Origin: Myxococcales bacterium
GTDB taxonomy: Bacteria; Myxococcota_A; Polyangia; Polyangiales; Polyangiaceae
Assembly: GCA_013297655.1 (NCBI GenBank)
Contig: JAAFHV010000030.1
Span: 1-51,158 of the forward strand
DNA length: 51,158 nucleotides
Reading direction: 5' to 3'
Shown: positions 40,947-49,716 of the stretch, piece after piece
Position numbering within the stretch: the stretch's first letter is position 1
How the letters are laid out: each line of letters begins with the position of its first letter
Notes under the pieces: model-generated
What the model was told of the DNA's origin: nothing
The model's database searches: none
The model's input: only the letters and a program-made list of their open reading frames with translations
Program-made: the position numbers and the translations under genes

Positions 40947-41513
40947 TCAGGGGTGGTACCGGTCCACCACGCCGAGCACACCCTCGATCGATCGTTTGCA
41001 CAGCGTGATCCCGACCCCCACACCCGCCGCGTCGGCGATGCTCGTGATCTGCTCGTTCGCCTTGAACGTGCAAGATGCATAGAACGGCGCGCGTGAGGGG
41101 CCCGTCGACTCCGCCGATGGACCGGCCGCGACAAAGGTCAGGGTGCCCTTTTGTTGAACGAGCGAGATCGTGTTCGCGACGTCTTTCCCGCCGCTCGTGA
41201 AGTGGATCGTGGTGTCCTTTCGGCCCGCGATCGCGCCGCGCTCCGGGTGGCCCGCCGTGTAGGCCGCGACGGCGGCGTCCTGGCCGCCTGGCTCACCCAA
41301 GCGTCGATGCTCGATCACGCGCTCGTCGTTTCCGTGTCCGCACGTCCATCGGCTAAGACCGTTGCTCTCCTCGAACGTGCAGCCCTCGAAGAACGGCTTC
41401 TCGTCGGCGGTGAAGCTCCCCGTGCCCGCCGAGCCGAAGAGCGAGCCCCCACACCCCGCGATCCCAACGAGCGAGGCGAGGCCGAAGACACGAAACGAAG
41501 AGAGGAAGCGCAT
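40947..41513 (-). CDS. Lipoprotein of unknown function
   Basis: A 188-residue predicted lipoprotein with lipobox G-I-A-G-C (Cys21). Five further Cys occur in the body (E-G-C-T-F, W-T-C-G-H, A-S-C-T-F, T-L-C-K-R). Two short repeats of similar design (F-F-E-G-C-T-F-E and F-Y-A-S-C-T-F-K) suggest internal duplication. No family recognised. It is divergent from the ECF sigma gene at 41699. Confidence 0.68.
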   Translation of the reverse strand: MRFLSSFRVFGLASLVGIAGCGGSLFGSAGTGSFTADEKPFFEGCTFEESNGLSRWTCGHGNDERVIEHRRLGEPGGQDAAVAAYTAGHPERGAIAGRKDTTIHFTSGGKDVANTISLVQQKGTLTFVAAGPSAESTGPSRAPFYASCTFKANEQITSIADAAGVGVGITLCKRSIEGVLGVVDRYHP

Positions 41514-41698
41514 CCTCTCATGGTCTCCGTCGAGGCCGCTCTCCGCAAGGCAAAAAGCCGCCTAAACGCGGGCACTTAGCTCGTTCGGGCGAGGATTCTT
41601 GTTCTTTTTCGGGGAGCTTCGATAATCCGAGCGCGCCGCGTCCACCCACGAGGACGAGGTGACGCGCGTCGCGCTCTCCCTCCTCTTCGAGCCCCTTG

Positions 41699-42247
41699 AT
41701 GACCACCGCCGCACCCGCCCACGACTTGCCGAGACCTGCGCTCGACGTCGGCACGGTGTTTCGCGAAAATCTTCCCTTCGTGTTCCGCGCGCTCCGGCGG
41801 CTCGGGATCGCCGAGTCCGACGTGGACGACGTCTGCCAAGAGGTGTTCGTCGTGGTGATGCGGAAGCTCGGGGAGTTCGAGGGGCGCTCCCAGCTTCGCA
41901 CTTGGATTTACGGCATCTGCGTGCGCACCGCTTCGGACTACCGCAAGCGCGCGCCCCGGCGTCGTGAGGTGATTACGGACGAGCCGCCCGAGGGTGTCGT
42001 CTCCCACGGCCCGCTCGATCACGCGACCGCGTCGCAGGCGAGGGACATTTTGGACCGAATCCTTTCGCGCCTCGACGACGACAAACGCGCCGTCTTCGTC
42101 CTCTACGAAATCGAAGAGCTTCCCATGAACGAGGTCGCGCAAGCGCTCGAGTGCCCGCTGCAAACCGCCTACTCGCGCTTGCATGCTGCACGTAAACGCG
42201 TCGAGGAGCTCGCGAGAGAGCTCGACCCAGGAGGGTATGCGTCATGA
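41699..42247 (+). CDS. ECF-type RNA polymerase sigma factor
   Basis: A 182-residue sigma factor of the RpoE type from ATG 41699. Region 2: F-R-E-N-L-P-F-V-F-R-A-L-R-R-L ... V-D-D-V-C-Q-E-V-F-V-V-V, then L-R-T-W-I-Y-G-I-C-V. Region 4: L-D-D-D-K-R-A-V-F-V-L-Y-E-I-E-E-L-P-M-N-E-V-A-Q-A-L ... Y-S-R-L-H-A-A-R-K-R-V. Its TGA overlaps the next gene by 4 bp (ATGA), which encodes a membrane protein that is probably its anti-sigma factor. Confidence 0.9.
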   Translation: MTTAAPAHDLPRPALDVGTVFRENLPFVFRALRRLGIAESDVDDVCQEVFVVVMRKLGEFEGRSQLRTWIYGICVRTASDYRKRAPRRREVITDEPPEGVVSHGPLDHATASQARDILDRILSRLDDDKRAVFVLYEIEELPMNEVAQALECPLQTAYSRLHAARKRVEELARELDPGGYAS

Positions 42248-42993
42248 GCAGTGGCGACCCCATCCGCCTCCGCGAAGGAGGCTCGTCTTTCCTGAAAAAA
42301 GCCCTCGAATCTGCGCGTTCCGACGTGCCGAACGAGGATCGCGCGCAAGCGCTCGAGTCGAAGATTCTCCCGCTCCTGCTTCCTCCGATACCTCCCGCGC
42401 CGCCGCCTCTTGGCGCGGGCGCGGCGGGGGCGGTGAAGGCAGGCACGGCCGCGCTCGGAGCGAAGGCGGGGCTCGGCTTCGCGAAGGTCACGATGCTCGC
42501 GATCGCGGCGGCGGCGGTGCTCGCAGGTGCGGGGGTCGGCGCGATCGTCGTCAGCACGTCGAGCTCGGCGCCTGCTGCGCCGAGCGGCATCGTGTCTGCG
42601 CCGGTGGTCTCGTCTTCGCCCGTCGTCGCGCCGGAGCCGAGCCTCGCGCTCGTCCCGCTTCCGCAGGTGAGCGCGGCGCCGTCGATCGCGCCGAAGCCGA
42701 TCGCGAAGCCCTCCGCGTCCGTCGAAGAGGCGGATCCCGCGCTCGAGCCCGCGCTCCTTCGCCAAGCCCAAGACGCGCTCCGCAGCAACCCATCCGATGC
42801 GCTCGCGAAGACCCAAGAGCACGCCCGAAAGTACCCGCGCGGTCTCCTCGTGCAGGAGCGCGAGGTCATCGCGATCGAGGCGCTCGTGAAAATGGGTCGC
42901 AAGCCCGAGGCCGAGGCCCGCGCCGCCCGCTTCGAGAAGAGTTTCCCCGGCTCGACCCACGCCCGCCGCATCGACGCGCTCTTGGCGAAGTGA
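42244..42993 (+). CDS. Putative anti-sigma-type membrane protein
   Basis: A 249-residue protein coupled to the sigma gene. A 60-residue cytoplasmic N-terminus with a Pro-rich run is followed by one hydrophobic span at about residues 80-103 (V-T-M-L-A-I-A-A-A-A-V-L-A-G-A-G-V-G-A-I-V-V). A Val/Ser/Pro/Ala-rich linker and a C-terminal helical domain with TPR-like character (L-L-V-Q-E-R-E-V-I-A-I-E-A-L; A-R-A-A-R-F-E-K-S-F-P-G-S) complete it. The order sigma/membrane protein, one span and cytoplasmic N-terminus suit an anti-sigma factor. It lacks a ZAS zinc motif. A damaged copy of its 3' end lies at 45127-45261. Confidence 0.72.
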   Translation: MSSGDPIRLREGGSSFLKKALESARSDVPNEDRAQALESKILPLLLPPIPPAPPPLGAGAAGAVKAGTAALGAKAGLGFAKVTMLAIAAAAVLAGAGVGAIVVSTSSSAPAAPSGIVSAPVVSSSPVVAPEPSLALVPLPQVSAAPSIAPKPIAKPSASVEEADPALEPALLRQAQDALRSNPSDALAKTQEHARKYPRGLLVQEREVIAIEALVKMGRKPEAEARAARFEKSFPGSTHARRIDALLAK

Positions 42994-43613
42994 GCCCCGT
43001 GCGGCCCTGGTGGGCAGATTCACCTGCGAGAAAGCTGCGTGAGCTCGAGTCTCATGAAACGCGGAGTGCGCGTAGCGTGCCCACTCCATCCCATTTCTAG
43101 AGGATGTTGGATTGCTCGCGTCTGCCCGAATCGGTGGATTCCTCATCGAGATCGAGGTCGAGCTCGGAGGCGGCATCGCGAGGGCTCCCTTCACGTTCGC
43201 TGTCGTCTCGAACGCGCGCGTTAGCGCCCGAGGAGATAGGCCACGATCGGGCCCAAAAACGGAAGCGTCGCACCGGAGGTGTTTGCCGTCATGCCCGGGA
43301 CGAGCAGCCTCGCGCCGGCGGTTCGTGCGTTCCTCCATTTTGCCGCGCGCGAGGTGACGACAGAGCGCCTCCGCCGACCCGACGCTCGTGAGCCGGGCGC
43401 GATGGCATTTGATCTCCCGCAACCTCTGGCGTGGTGAGCCCTCGCGTCGAGGTACGGCTCGTTCCCAAGGTGATGCCGCGCGGCCCCGGCGATCACCAAA
43501 ACACCTAGGATTTATGGGAGTTTCCGCTTCTCGTCCCCGCCTCTTGGGGTGGCACGCGCCCTGCACATGTAGGTTCGACTCGCACGTACGCGGGTCTCGT
43601 AGGGAGGCTTTCG
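42994..43613. other. 620-bp region without a supported gene; contains repeated segments
   Basis: The first 100 bases (to about 43087) recur, diverged, at 45259-45430; shared blocks include AGAAAGCTGCGTGA and CTCATGAAACGCGGAGTGCG. Short frames exist on both strands (43104-43391 plus, 43112-43357 plus, 43221-43499 minus). The last 30 codons of the minus one (ending 43221) are hydrophobic with high third-position GC and could be a gene remnant. None has a usable start signal, so no gene is called. Confidence 0.5.
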
Positions 43614-44912
43614 ATGGCGCGCAAATGGACGGTCGGTGCGGCGGTGCTCGGGGTTTCGCTCATGGCTTTTGGGTGCGCGGCCGAGACGGACATCGACGAG
43701 AGCGAGGAGCAGGTCTCCGCGCAGAGCGCGACAGCGATCAAACAAGGCCTCGACGCCGCGGTGGCCAAGAACGAAGCGCGCCTCGCGCCGCTCCGCGCGA
43801 ACAAGACGGCGTCGAACTACCGAGACAAGTTCGGGTCGGAGCCCTACCTGAGGCTCCACGCCGCAACGGAGACCGTGAAAGGCACGGTCGTCGTGTTCCA
43901 CGGCTTCTCGGGTATGCCCATCCAGCAGAACCCGCTCGTCGCCTACCTCTTCACGCAGGGGTACGACGTCTTCGACGCGAGTGTCGCTGGGCACTACAAG
44001 GTGAACGTCCCCGGGAGCGAGCGCTCGTTCCTCGGGAGCAACAACCTCAAGTCCGGCGGCCTTACGCCGCTCGACAACAAGTTTATCGCGTGGCCCTATT
44101 CGGACTACGGGCGCGATCCGGTAAAGGAGTACTCGGCCGAGGTCGAGGCGACGTTCGAGATCATGAAGACGCTGCGCGCGCCCTTCTTCGCGGCGGGCCT
44201 CTCGGCGGGCGCGACCCAGGCCATTGGCATCGCAGCGAGCCATCCTAAGGAGTTCAAGCGGGTCGTCGCGTTGGCGCCGCTGCTCGACCTCGAGCCCGAG
44301 AAAAAGAAGCAGCTCACGGGCGCGGCGGCGCTGATCACCACTGCGCGCGTCATCGCCGGGCGAGGGGAGTGGGACGGCTGGTTCGCGTGGGACAAGTCGA
44401 ACCCGTTCCCTCAAGGGTGCTTCTGGGGCCTCCAGAAATACGGCCAATCGCTGCTCCCGCGCGCACGGGGCTTCCAGGCCGAGAAGCAGCAGGTCTTCCT
44501 CGTGACGACCGACAACGAGGACGCCGCCGATTCCTCGCAAACGAAGCGGTTCTTCGACGCGGCGGGAGGCAGCGCGGCCGGGCACGTGTTTTACAACTAC
44601 CGTGCAGAGCAGCGCGTTCCACACCCAATCAACGGGCTCGATGCCCGCAGCCAGGGGATGATCAACCACTACTACAAGACCCTCTTTCAAGAGATGGTGC
44701 GCTTCCTCGATCGAGGCGTCGTCAAGACGGAGCGTCTCGGCCTCCAGGACCTCGCCCGGGAAGATGGCGGCAAAGCGCTTCCGGGGTACACGGAGCCCGC
44801 GCGTATGGATTGGGACCTGAAGACCTTCGGCGGGCCGGACTGCACTCCCGCCAATGGTGAGTGCATGCGGAAGGCGCTCCCAGGCCACATCGCTGTCGGC
44901 GATGTAAAGTAG
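43614..44912 (+). CDS. Alpha/beta-hydrolase (lipase-like) lipoprotein
   Basis: A 432-residue predicted lipoprotein: lipobox M-A-F-G-C (Cys21), ATG 43614 with a GGGAGG site. Hydrolase motifs: oxyanion strand V-V-V-F-H96-G-F-S-G-M-P and nucleophile elbow G-L-S197-A-G-A, with a late H-P-I-N-G-L-D as the likely catalytic His. The fold suggests an esterase/lipase acting on carboxyl esters outside the cell; two Cys near the end (D-C-T-P, E-C-M-R) could form a disulfide. The gene sits between the anti-sigma gene and its decayed partial copy, so it may have arrived or been duplicated with that segment. Confidence 0.8.
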   Translation: MARKWTVGAAVLGVSLMAFGCAAETDIDESEEQVSAQSATAIKQGLDAAVAKNEARLAPLRANKTASNYRDKFGSEPYLRLHAATETVKGTVVVFHGFSGMPIQQNPLVAYLFTQGYDVFDASVAGHYKVNVPGSERSFLGSNNLKSGGLTPLDNKFIAWPYSDYGRDPVKEYSAEVEATFEIMKTLRAPFFAAGLSAGATQAIGIAASHPKEFKRVVALAPLLDLEPEKKKQLTGAAALITTARVIAGRGEWDGWFAWDKSNPFPQGCFWGLQKYGQSLLPRARGFQAEKQQVFLVTTDNEDAADSSQTKRFFDAAGGSAAGHVFYNYRAEQRVPHPINGLDARSQGMINHYYKTLFQEMVRFLDRGVVKTERLGLQDLAREDGGKALPGYTEPARMDWDLKTFGGPDCTPANGECMRKALPGHIAVGDVK

Positions 44913-45126
44913 GAACGCAAGAGCTTTCGAGGGAAGGCGAGGTTGGCACTCGCGACGATGCTCTCGCGAACGGCAGAAGGAGCGAGCGGCGGCTCGACTG
45001 CACGTGCGGTTCAGCTCAGGTCGGAAAAGGTTCGCTGAGCCGCGCCGGCGGCCCTCTGTCCGCCGCCTCGCTGTTCGCATAGAACCCGAGCACAGCCTTC
45101 ACGACGGGCCGCGTAAGCCGAGACCC

Positions 45127-45261
45127 GCAGGAGCGCGAGGTCATCGCGATCGAGGCGCTCGTGAAGATGGGTCGCCCGAGGCCGAGACCCGCGCCGCCCG
45201 CTTCGAGGAGCGCTTCCCCGGCTCGACCCCCCGACGCATCGACGCGCTCTTGGGGAAGTGA
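45127..45261 (+). pseudogene. Decayed 3' copy of the anti-sigma-like gene
   Basis: This segment matches 42852-42993 (the C-terminal 47 codons) closely: it begins GCAGGAGCGCGAGGTCATCG and ends GGGGAAGTGA with the same stop. A 4-nt deletion near 45174 breaks the frame, and there is a 3-nt loss and several substitutions further on. The 5' end is lost. Diverged downstream sequence also matches (see 42994-43613), so this was a segmental duplication rather than transfer of a lone gene. Confidence 0.8.
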
Positions 45262-45460
45262 GCCCATCTCGGCCGCTCGGCGCGAAGAATTCTTCGCCAG
45301 AAAGCTGCGTGATCCCGGCAGGTTGTGTGACGCGAGCAGGAGATCGAAAAGAAATCGACGAGGGCTTCATAAAGCTCCTCACGAGCCTCCACCCACCTCA
45401 TGAAACGCGGAGTGCGCGGAAGCGTGCCCGTCCACGTCCGTGCCCACTGGGAGGCCTCTT

Positions 45461-46381
45461 ATGCGATCGCTCGTTCTCGCTTCGGTGTTTGCCGTGTCCG
45501 CTCTCGTCGCCTGCGGTGGTTCCACGACCGAGATCCCCGATCCGGAAGGCTCGGGTCCCATCGCGAGGCCCACGCCCGGCACGACCGATCCGAGCAATCC
45601 GAGCGCCCCGGTCGATCCTTCGAACCCCGCGAACCCGAGCGATCCTGCGAACGGCCCATACGTGAGCGTGCACGTGCGCGCCACGCAGGCTCCTTTTGCG
45701 CACGCGCCGAACACGGTGGGGCAGACGCCGAGCCTGCAAAAGATGGCGTGGAAGAGCCTCACCCTCTTCGCCTCGAAGGACGATCCGAACGGCTACCGCG
45801 TGTTCGATCACGGCACCGCGCCGGTGGAAGGTGGGCTCTCGGCCGGCGACGACACCGTGGTCGCGAAGCTGCCGATCAAGGGGCTCCGCGCGGGCCGCTA
45901 CACCTACGCCCGGGCCGAGGTTTCGTATGTAAAGTACAACGTTGTCTCCAACATGCACTCGCTCGGCTTCACGATCCCGGGCACGTTCGAGAACGTTCAG
46001 GTGCTCGCGAACGGCACGATGCTCGACGGTCAGCGCCGCGACAAAGGCTTTTACCGCTACACCTTCAAGTCGGCCCAGCTCGCTCCGCAGAGCGTAGAGG
46101 GCAACGACGCGCCGCTCCCGCAGACCACCGGCGCCGGCGGAATTGCCCTCGAAAGTGGCCCGAACGGCCTCGTGTACGCGTTCCCGATCGACATGACGAT
46201 CGACCTCGGCGTGACGGGCGATCTTCACGCCATCTTCGAGGTGAACACCCACGAGAACTTCCGCTGGCTCGACCAGGCGGTGCCCGGCTACTCCGCGGGG
46301 ACGTACGACACGACGCCGACGAGCTTCGAGCCAGTCGTGAGCTTCGGCGCCAACTCCGCTCGTCTATACTGGGAACAATGA
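45461..46381 (+). CDS. Lipoprotein, paralogue 1 of a tandem pair
   Basis: A 306-residue predicted lipoprotein (lipobox A-L-V-A-C) with a GGGAGG site before ATG 45461. A spacer with N-P-S-(D/A)-P-type repeats is followed by a beta-rich domain. Motifs shared with the next gene: V-R-A-T-Q-A, T-V-G-Q-T-P, G-L-R-A-G-R-Y-T, I-P-G-T-F-E-N-V-Q-V-L, I-F-E-V-N-T-H-E-N-F-R-W, S-F-E-P-V-V-S-F-G. No known family recognised. Its stop overlaps the next start (ATGA), so the pair is co-translated. Confidence 0.72.
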   Translation: MRSLVLASVFAVSALVACGGSTTEIPDPEGSGPIARPTPGTTDPSNPSAPVDPSNPANPSDPANGPYVSVHVRATQAPFAHAPNTVGQTPSLQKMAWKSLTLFASKDDPNGYRVFDHGTAPVEGGLSAGDDTVVAKLPIKGLRAGRYTYARAEVSYVKYNVVSNMHSLGFTIPGTFENVQVLANGTMLDGQRRDKGFYRYTFKSAQLAPQSVEGNDAPLPQTTGAGGIALESGPNGLVYAFPIDMTIDLGVTGDLHAIFEVNTHENFRWLDQAVPGYSAGTYDTTPTSFEPVVSFGANSARLYWEQ

Positions 46382-47286
46382 GCTCCCGCGTCCTTCGCCT
46401 CTTCGCCATCACCGCCCTCGTCGCGACCCCTATCGCCGCATGCAGCGGCGCGGTCGACGTGGGCGGCTTCGGGCCCGCCGACGGCGGCGCGAACGTCGAT
46501 GGGGCTCCGTCCGCCTCGACGATCGACAGCGGAAAACCCGTACCGACCGGCCCCACGGTGGAGGTTCGGCTCCGCGCCACGCAGGCCGTGGTGCCCGTCG
46601 CGCCGAGCACCGCGGGGCAAACGCCTCTCGCGCAGTCGCTCGCGATCCTGAGCTTGCTCCTCTACAAAGACGCGGCCGACACCGATCCGCTCGTCGTGTT
46701 CGACGCCAAACAGACCACCACGAACGGCGTCGAGTGCAGCGTGTCGGACAAGGCCGATACCGCGATCGCGACGGTGCCGATCGCGGGGCTAAAAGCGGGG
46801 CGTTACACCCGCGCGCGCATCGGCGTCGCCTCGGTAAAGTGGAAAGTACGCGGCGTCGCCCACGTCTCCACGCTCGCCGTTCCCGGCACGTTCGAGACGG
46901 TGCAGGTGCTCACCAAGGGCGCCTCCGCCGAGGGGCAAGTGCGCGAGCAGGGGTATTACAAGACCGTCTTCGAGACCACGGGCCAAGCTCCGTTTCCCAC
47001 CGAGGGAAACCAACAGCTCCCCATTCCGCCGCAGTCGGGGATCGTGAAGTTCGTGAACGAAGGCTCGGCCGCGTTTTACGAGTTCCCCGTCGATCTCACC
47101 GTCGACCTCGGCGTAACGCAGAACCTGGCCAGCATCTTCGAGGTGAACACCTACGAGAACTTCCGCTGGACCGACCAAGACATGCCGAACTACACGGTCG
47201 GCGCGTGGGACACGACTGGCGCCGCGTTCGAGCCGGTGGTCAGCTTCGGCGTGAACAGCGCGACCCTCACGTTCGCGCAGAAGTAG
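46378..47286 (+). CDS. Lipoprotein, paralogue 2 of a tandem pair
   Basis: A 302-residue predicted lipoprotein from ATG 46378 (4-bp overlap with the previous gene), lipobox P-I-A-A-C. It shares with its neighbour the core blocks V-R-L-R-A-T-Q-A, T-A-G-Q-T-P, G-L-K-A-G-R-Y-T-R-A-R, V-P-G-T-F-E-T-V-Q-V-L, I-F-E-V-N-T-Y-E-N-F-R-W and F-E-P-V-V-S-F-G-V-N-S-A, so the two arose by duplication and then diverged. Co-translation suggests a heteromeric surface complex. Function unknown. Confidence 0.72.
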   Translation: MSSRVLRLFAITALVATPIAACSGAVDVGGFGPADGGANVDGAPSASTIDSGKPVPTGPTVEVRLRATQAVVPVAPSTAGQTPLAQSLAILSLLLYKDAADTDPLVVFDAKQTTTNGVECSVSDKADTAIATVPIAGLKAGRYTRARIGVASVKWKVRGVAHVSTLAVPGTFETVQVLTKGASAEGQVREQGYYKTVFETTGQAPFPTEGNQQLPIPPQSGIVKFVNEGSAAFYEFPVDLTVDLGVTQNLASIFEVNTYENFRWTDQDMPNYTVGAWDTTGAAFEPVVSFGVNSATLTFAQK

Positions 47287-47352
47287 CGCGTCGACACGCT
47301 GATTTCCCAAGCACCGACTCACCTTCGCGCGAGTCTCTTCGCGCGTTGGTGG

Positions 47353-47380
47353 TTGCCGCGTCGCCGTGGGCTCGTATCCT
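47353..47380 (+). promoter_or_regulatory. Promoter TTGCCG-N16-TATCCT
   Basis: TTGCCG (47353-47358), 16 nt, TATCCT (47375-47380), then 9 nt to TTG 47390. Same design as the promoter at 49683-49710. It places the -10 inside the frame that would follow an alternative GTG at 47366, which argues for TTG 47390 as the start. Confidence 0.5.
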
Positions 47381-47389
47381 CGGGCTCCT

Positions 47390-48505
47390 TTGCCGCCCGC
47401 GAAAGCCGTCCTCGACACCCGCGCTCTCAATCGTGCGCTCCTCGCGCGTCACCACCTGCTCGAGCGTACACGCGGGTCGGTGCGCGACGTGGTGCACGAG
47501 GTGGCAGGACTGCAGTCGCAAGAGCCGCGAGATCCGTTCGTGGCCCTCTATTCACGAATCGAGGGCTTTCGTCGTGAGCACTTGCTCGCTGCGCTGAACG
47601 ACAAATCGCTCGTTCGCGCGACCTACCTCCGCGGCACCCTTCATACCGCTACGGCGGAGGATTTTCTCGCGTTCCGCACGCTGTTCCTGCCTGTCTTCAT
47701 GCGCGAGCTGACCTCCCGGAAGAAGGTCGCGGGGGGATACGACGAGGCGGAAGCGACTGCCATCGTGAAATCGCTCCTCGGGAAAGGGCCAACCACGTTG
47801 CGTGCCCTCGCCGACGCCGTGGTGGAGCGGTTCCCGAAGGCGAACGCCGAGCTCGTGGGTCATTGGGCGCGGGTCATGAACCCGCTCGTGGTCGTCCCGA
47901 GCGACGATCGCTACGGTCATGCACGGCCGCCGCGCTGGGTCCTCGCCGAGAAATGGCTCGCCAAAAAGCCGCGCGCGAAGCCCGACCTGGGGTCGTTCTT
48001 GCTCCGTGGGATCGCTGCGTTCGGGCCGTGCACGGCAGCCGACTTGCGTACGTGGTCGCGGCTCACGGCGATAGGTCCCGCGCTCGAGGCGCTTCGTCCG
48101 CGGCTCGTCACGTTCGAGGACGAGCGCGGCCGCGAGCTCTTCGATTTGTCAGAGGCGCCGCGCCCCTCGCGCGACGTTCCGGCGCCGATTCGCTTCTTGG
48201 CCGAGTACGACAACGTGTTTCTCTCGCACGACGATCGCGCGCGCATCCTGCCACCCGAGCACCAAAAGCCGGTCACCGAGGCCGCGAACGCGCGCCGCAT
48301 GTCGGCCATCCTAGTCGACGGCTTCGTCCGCGCGGCGTGGTCCTTCACGCGCGAGAGGAGGACGTCGATCCTCGAGATCCGACCTTTCGAGAAGCTCGGG
48401 AAGAAGGTTCTCTCGTCGATCGAAGAGGAGGGCGAGGCGATGCTGAGGTGCGTCGAGCCCGACCTCGACGACCTCGATGTCCGGCGCGTCGGCTCGCACG
48501 TGTGA
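47390..48505 (+). CDS. Winged-helix DNA glycosylase, AlkZ/YcaQ-like
   Basis: A 371-residue protein of the HTH_42 (AlkZ/YcaQ) family from TTG 47390. The diagnostic Q-x-Q active-site motif is present as Q42-S-Q44 in [14 protein letters not shown]. Other family blocks: [34 protein letters not shown] and [15 protein letters not shown]. Relatives excise alkylated or crosslinked bases, including toxin-derived interstrand crosslinks. No toxin cluster is adjacent here; a general repair role is possible. Confidence 0.82.
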   Translation: MPPAKAVLDTRALNRALLARHHLLERTRGSVRDVVHEVAGLQSQEPRDPFVALYSRIEGFRREHLLAALNDKSLVRATYLRGTLHTATAEDFLAFRTLFLPVFMRELTSRKKVAGGYDEAEATAIVKSLLGKGPTTLRALADAVVERFPKANAELVGHWARVMNPLVVVPSDDRYGHARPPRWVLAEKWLAKKPRAKPDLGSFLLRGIAAFGPCTAADLRTWSRLTAIGPALEALRPRLVTFEDERGRELFDLSEAPRPSRDVPAPIRFLAEYDNVFLSHDDRARILPPEHQKPVTEAANARRMSAILVDGFVRAAWSFTRERRTSILEIRPFEKLGKKVLSSIEEEGEAMLRCVEPDLDDLDVRRVGSHV

Positions 48506-48588
48506 GCGCACCCCGGCTCGTGCGTCATCATCGGGCGGCGGAGGGATTGTCGTCGACATGCCGTCCGCGGCGGGGCAAAACACGAGGA

Positions 48589-49668
48589 ATGCGCTCGAGC
48601 TCTCCCCCGACCGATGGTGATCCGCGAAGCTGGCAGAGCTGGGCGGTGGGCCAAATCGAAGCCGACTTCCAGCGTTCGGCAGATACCCACCTCATCGCCG
48701 CGCCGGTGCCGGCCCTCGTCGACGCGGGGATCGATCTCTATTTCAAAGACGAGTCGACCCACCCGACGGGGAGCCTGAAACACCGCCTCGCGCGGTCGCT
48801 CTTCTTATATGCACTATGCAACGGATGGATCGCGGAGGGCACCACCGTGGTGGAGGCCTCGAGCGGCTCGACGGCGGTGAGCGAGGCGTACTTTGCGCGC
48901 CTCCTCGGGCTCCCGTTCGTCGCGGTGATGCCGAAGGGCACCTCGGCCGAGAAGCTGGCGCAGATCGAGTTTTACGGGGGTAAGTGCCACTTCGTGGAGC
49001 GGGCCGCGGCGGTGAACGAAGAGGCGCGTGCCCTCGCGAAGGCGAGCTCGGGCCACTACCTGGACCAGTTCACGTTCGCAGAGCGGGCGACCGATTGGCG
49101 CGGGAACAACAACATCGCCGAGAGCATGATCGCGCAGATGAAGCACGAGCGCTTCCCGATCCCGAAGTGGGTGGTGGTGGGGGCGGGCACCGGCGGCACG
49201 AGCGCGACCATCGGCCGGTATCTTCGGTATCACCGCTTGCCCTCGCGCCTCTGCGTCGCCGATCCGGAGGGCTCGGTGTACGCGCGATACCACGCCACGG
49301 GCGACAAGGGCCTGCTCTCCGACGGCTCCCGCATCGAGGGGATTGGCCGGCCGCAGGTGGAGCTCAGCTTCGTGCGCTCCGTCGTGTGCAGAATGCACAC
49401 GGTATCCAATTTGGAGTCGATCGCGGCGATGCACGTCTTGGGGGATATCCTCGGCCGGCGGGTGGGCCCCTCCACCGGGACGAACTTCGCGTCGGTGCTC
49501 ACGTTGGCGACCGAGATGCGCGCGCGCGGCGAAAAGGGTTCCATCTTGTCGCTGATTTGCGACGCGGGCGATCGGTACCGCGTGTCGTATTACGACGAAG
49601 CGTGGGTGCGCACGCACATGGGCGACATTGGCCCCGCACGAAGCGCCCTGCTGGCGAAGCTCACGTAA
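48589..49668 (+). CDS. PLP-dependent cysteine synthase/desulfhydrase family (Cds1-like)
   Basis: A 359-residue fold-type II PLP enzyme. The PLP lysine is K64 in [10 protein letters not shown]; the substrate loop is S91-S-G-S-T95. The phosphate-binding turn is [10 protein letters not shown], and V-G-P-S-T-G-T-N lies near the end. The [15 protein letters not shown] start closely resembles Cds1, an L-cysteine desulfhydrase that makes H2S, pyruvate and ammonia; cysteine synthase activity is the alternative. ATG 48589 is chosen, but the purine-rich site (GAGGA) is very close to it, so the true start may differ by a few codons. Confidence 0.82.
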   Translation: MRSSSPPTDGDPRSWQSWAVGQIEADFQRSADTHLIAAPVPALVDAGIDLYFKDESTHPTGSLKHRLARSLFLYALCNGWIAEGTTVVEASSGSTAVSEAYFARLLGLPFVAVMPKGTSAEKLAQIEFYGGKCHFVERAAAVNEEARALAKASSGHYLDQFTFAERATDWRGNNNIAESMIAQMKHERFPIPKWVVVGAGTGGTSATIGRYLRYHRLPSRLCVADPEGSVYARYHATGDKGLLSDGSRIEGIGRPQVELSFVRSVVCRMHTVSNLESIAAMHVLGDILGRRVGPSTGTNFASVLTLATEMRARGEKGSILSLICDAGDRYRVSYYDEAWVRTHMGDIGPARSALLAKLT

Positions 49669-49682
49669 ATCGCGTCGTGCCC

Positions 49683-49710
49683 TTGCGTGAAGGGGGAGTC
49701 TGCCTATCCT
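49683..49710 (+). promoter_or_regulatory. Promoter TTGCGT-N16-TATCCT (leaderless)
   Basis: TTGCGT (49683-49688), 16 nt, TATCCT (49705-49710), then 6 nt to GTG 49717. The copy at 51013-51040 keeps both hexamers and the spacing although the spacer sequence has changed, which supports function. Confidence 0.6.
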
Positions 49711-49716
49711 CGAGGG

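Noticed and set aside
43104-43499. Short overlapping frames on both strands in the gap before the lipase-like gene
   Set aside because: No ribosome-binding site or family match; only the end of the minus-strand frame looks coding-like, which is too little to call a gene.
44626-44641. AATCAACGGGCT similarity to the hairpin element ends inside the lipase-like gene
   Set aside because: Short match that encodes a catalytic-region peptide (P-I-N-G-L); no inverted partner or TTAA nearby.
45400-46377. Upstream extension of the second tandem lipoprotein to a 628-codon frame
   Set aside because: The extension lies within the first lipoprotein gene in another frame; ATG 46378 with its own signal peptide and lipobox is the real start.
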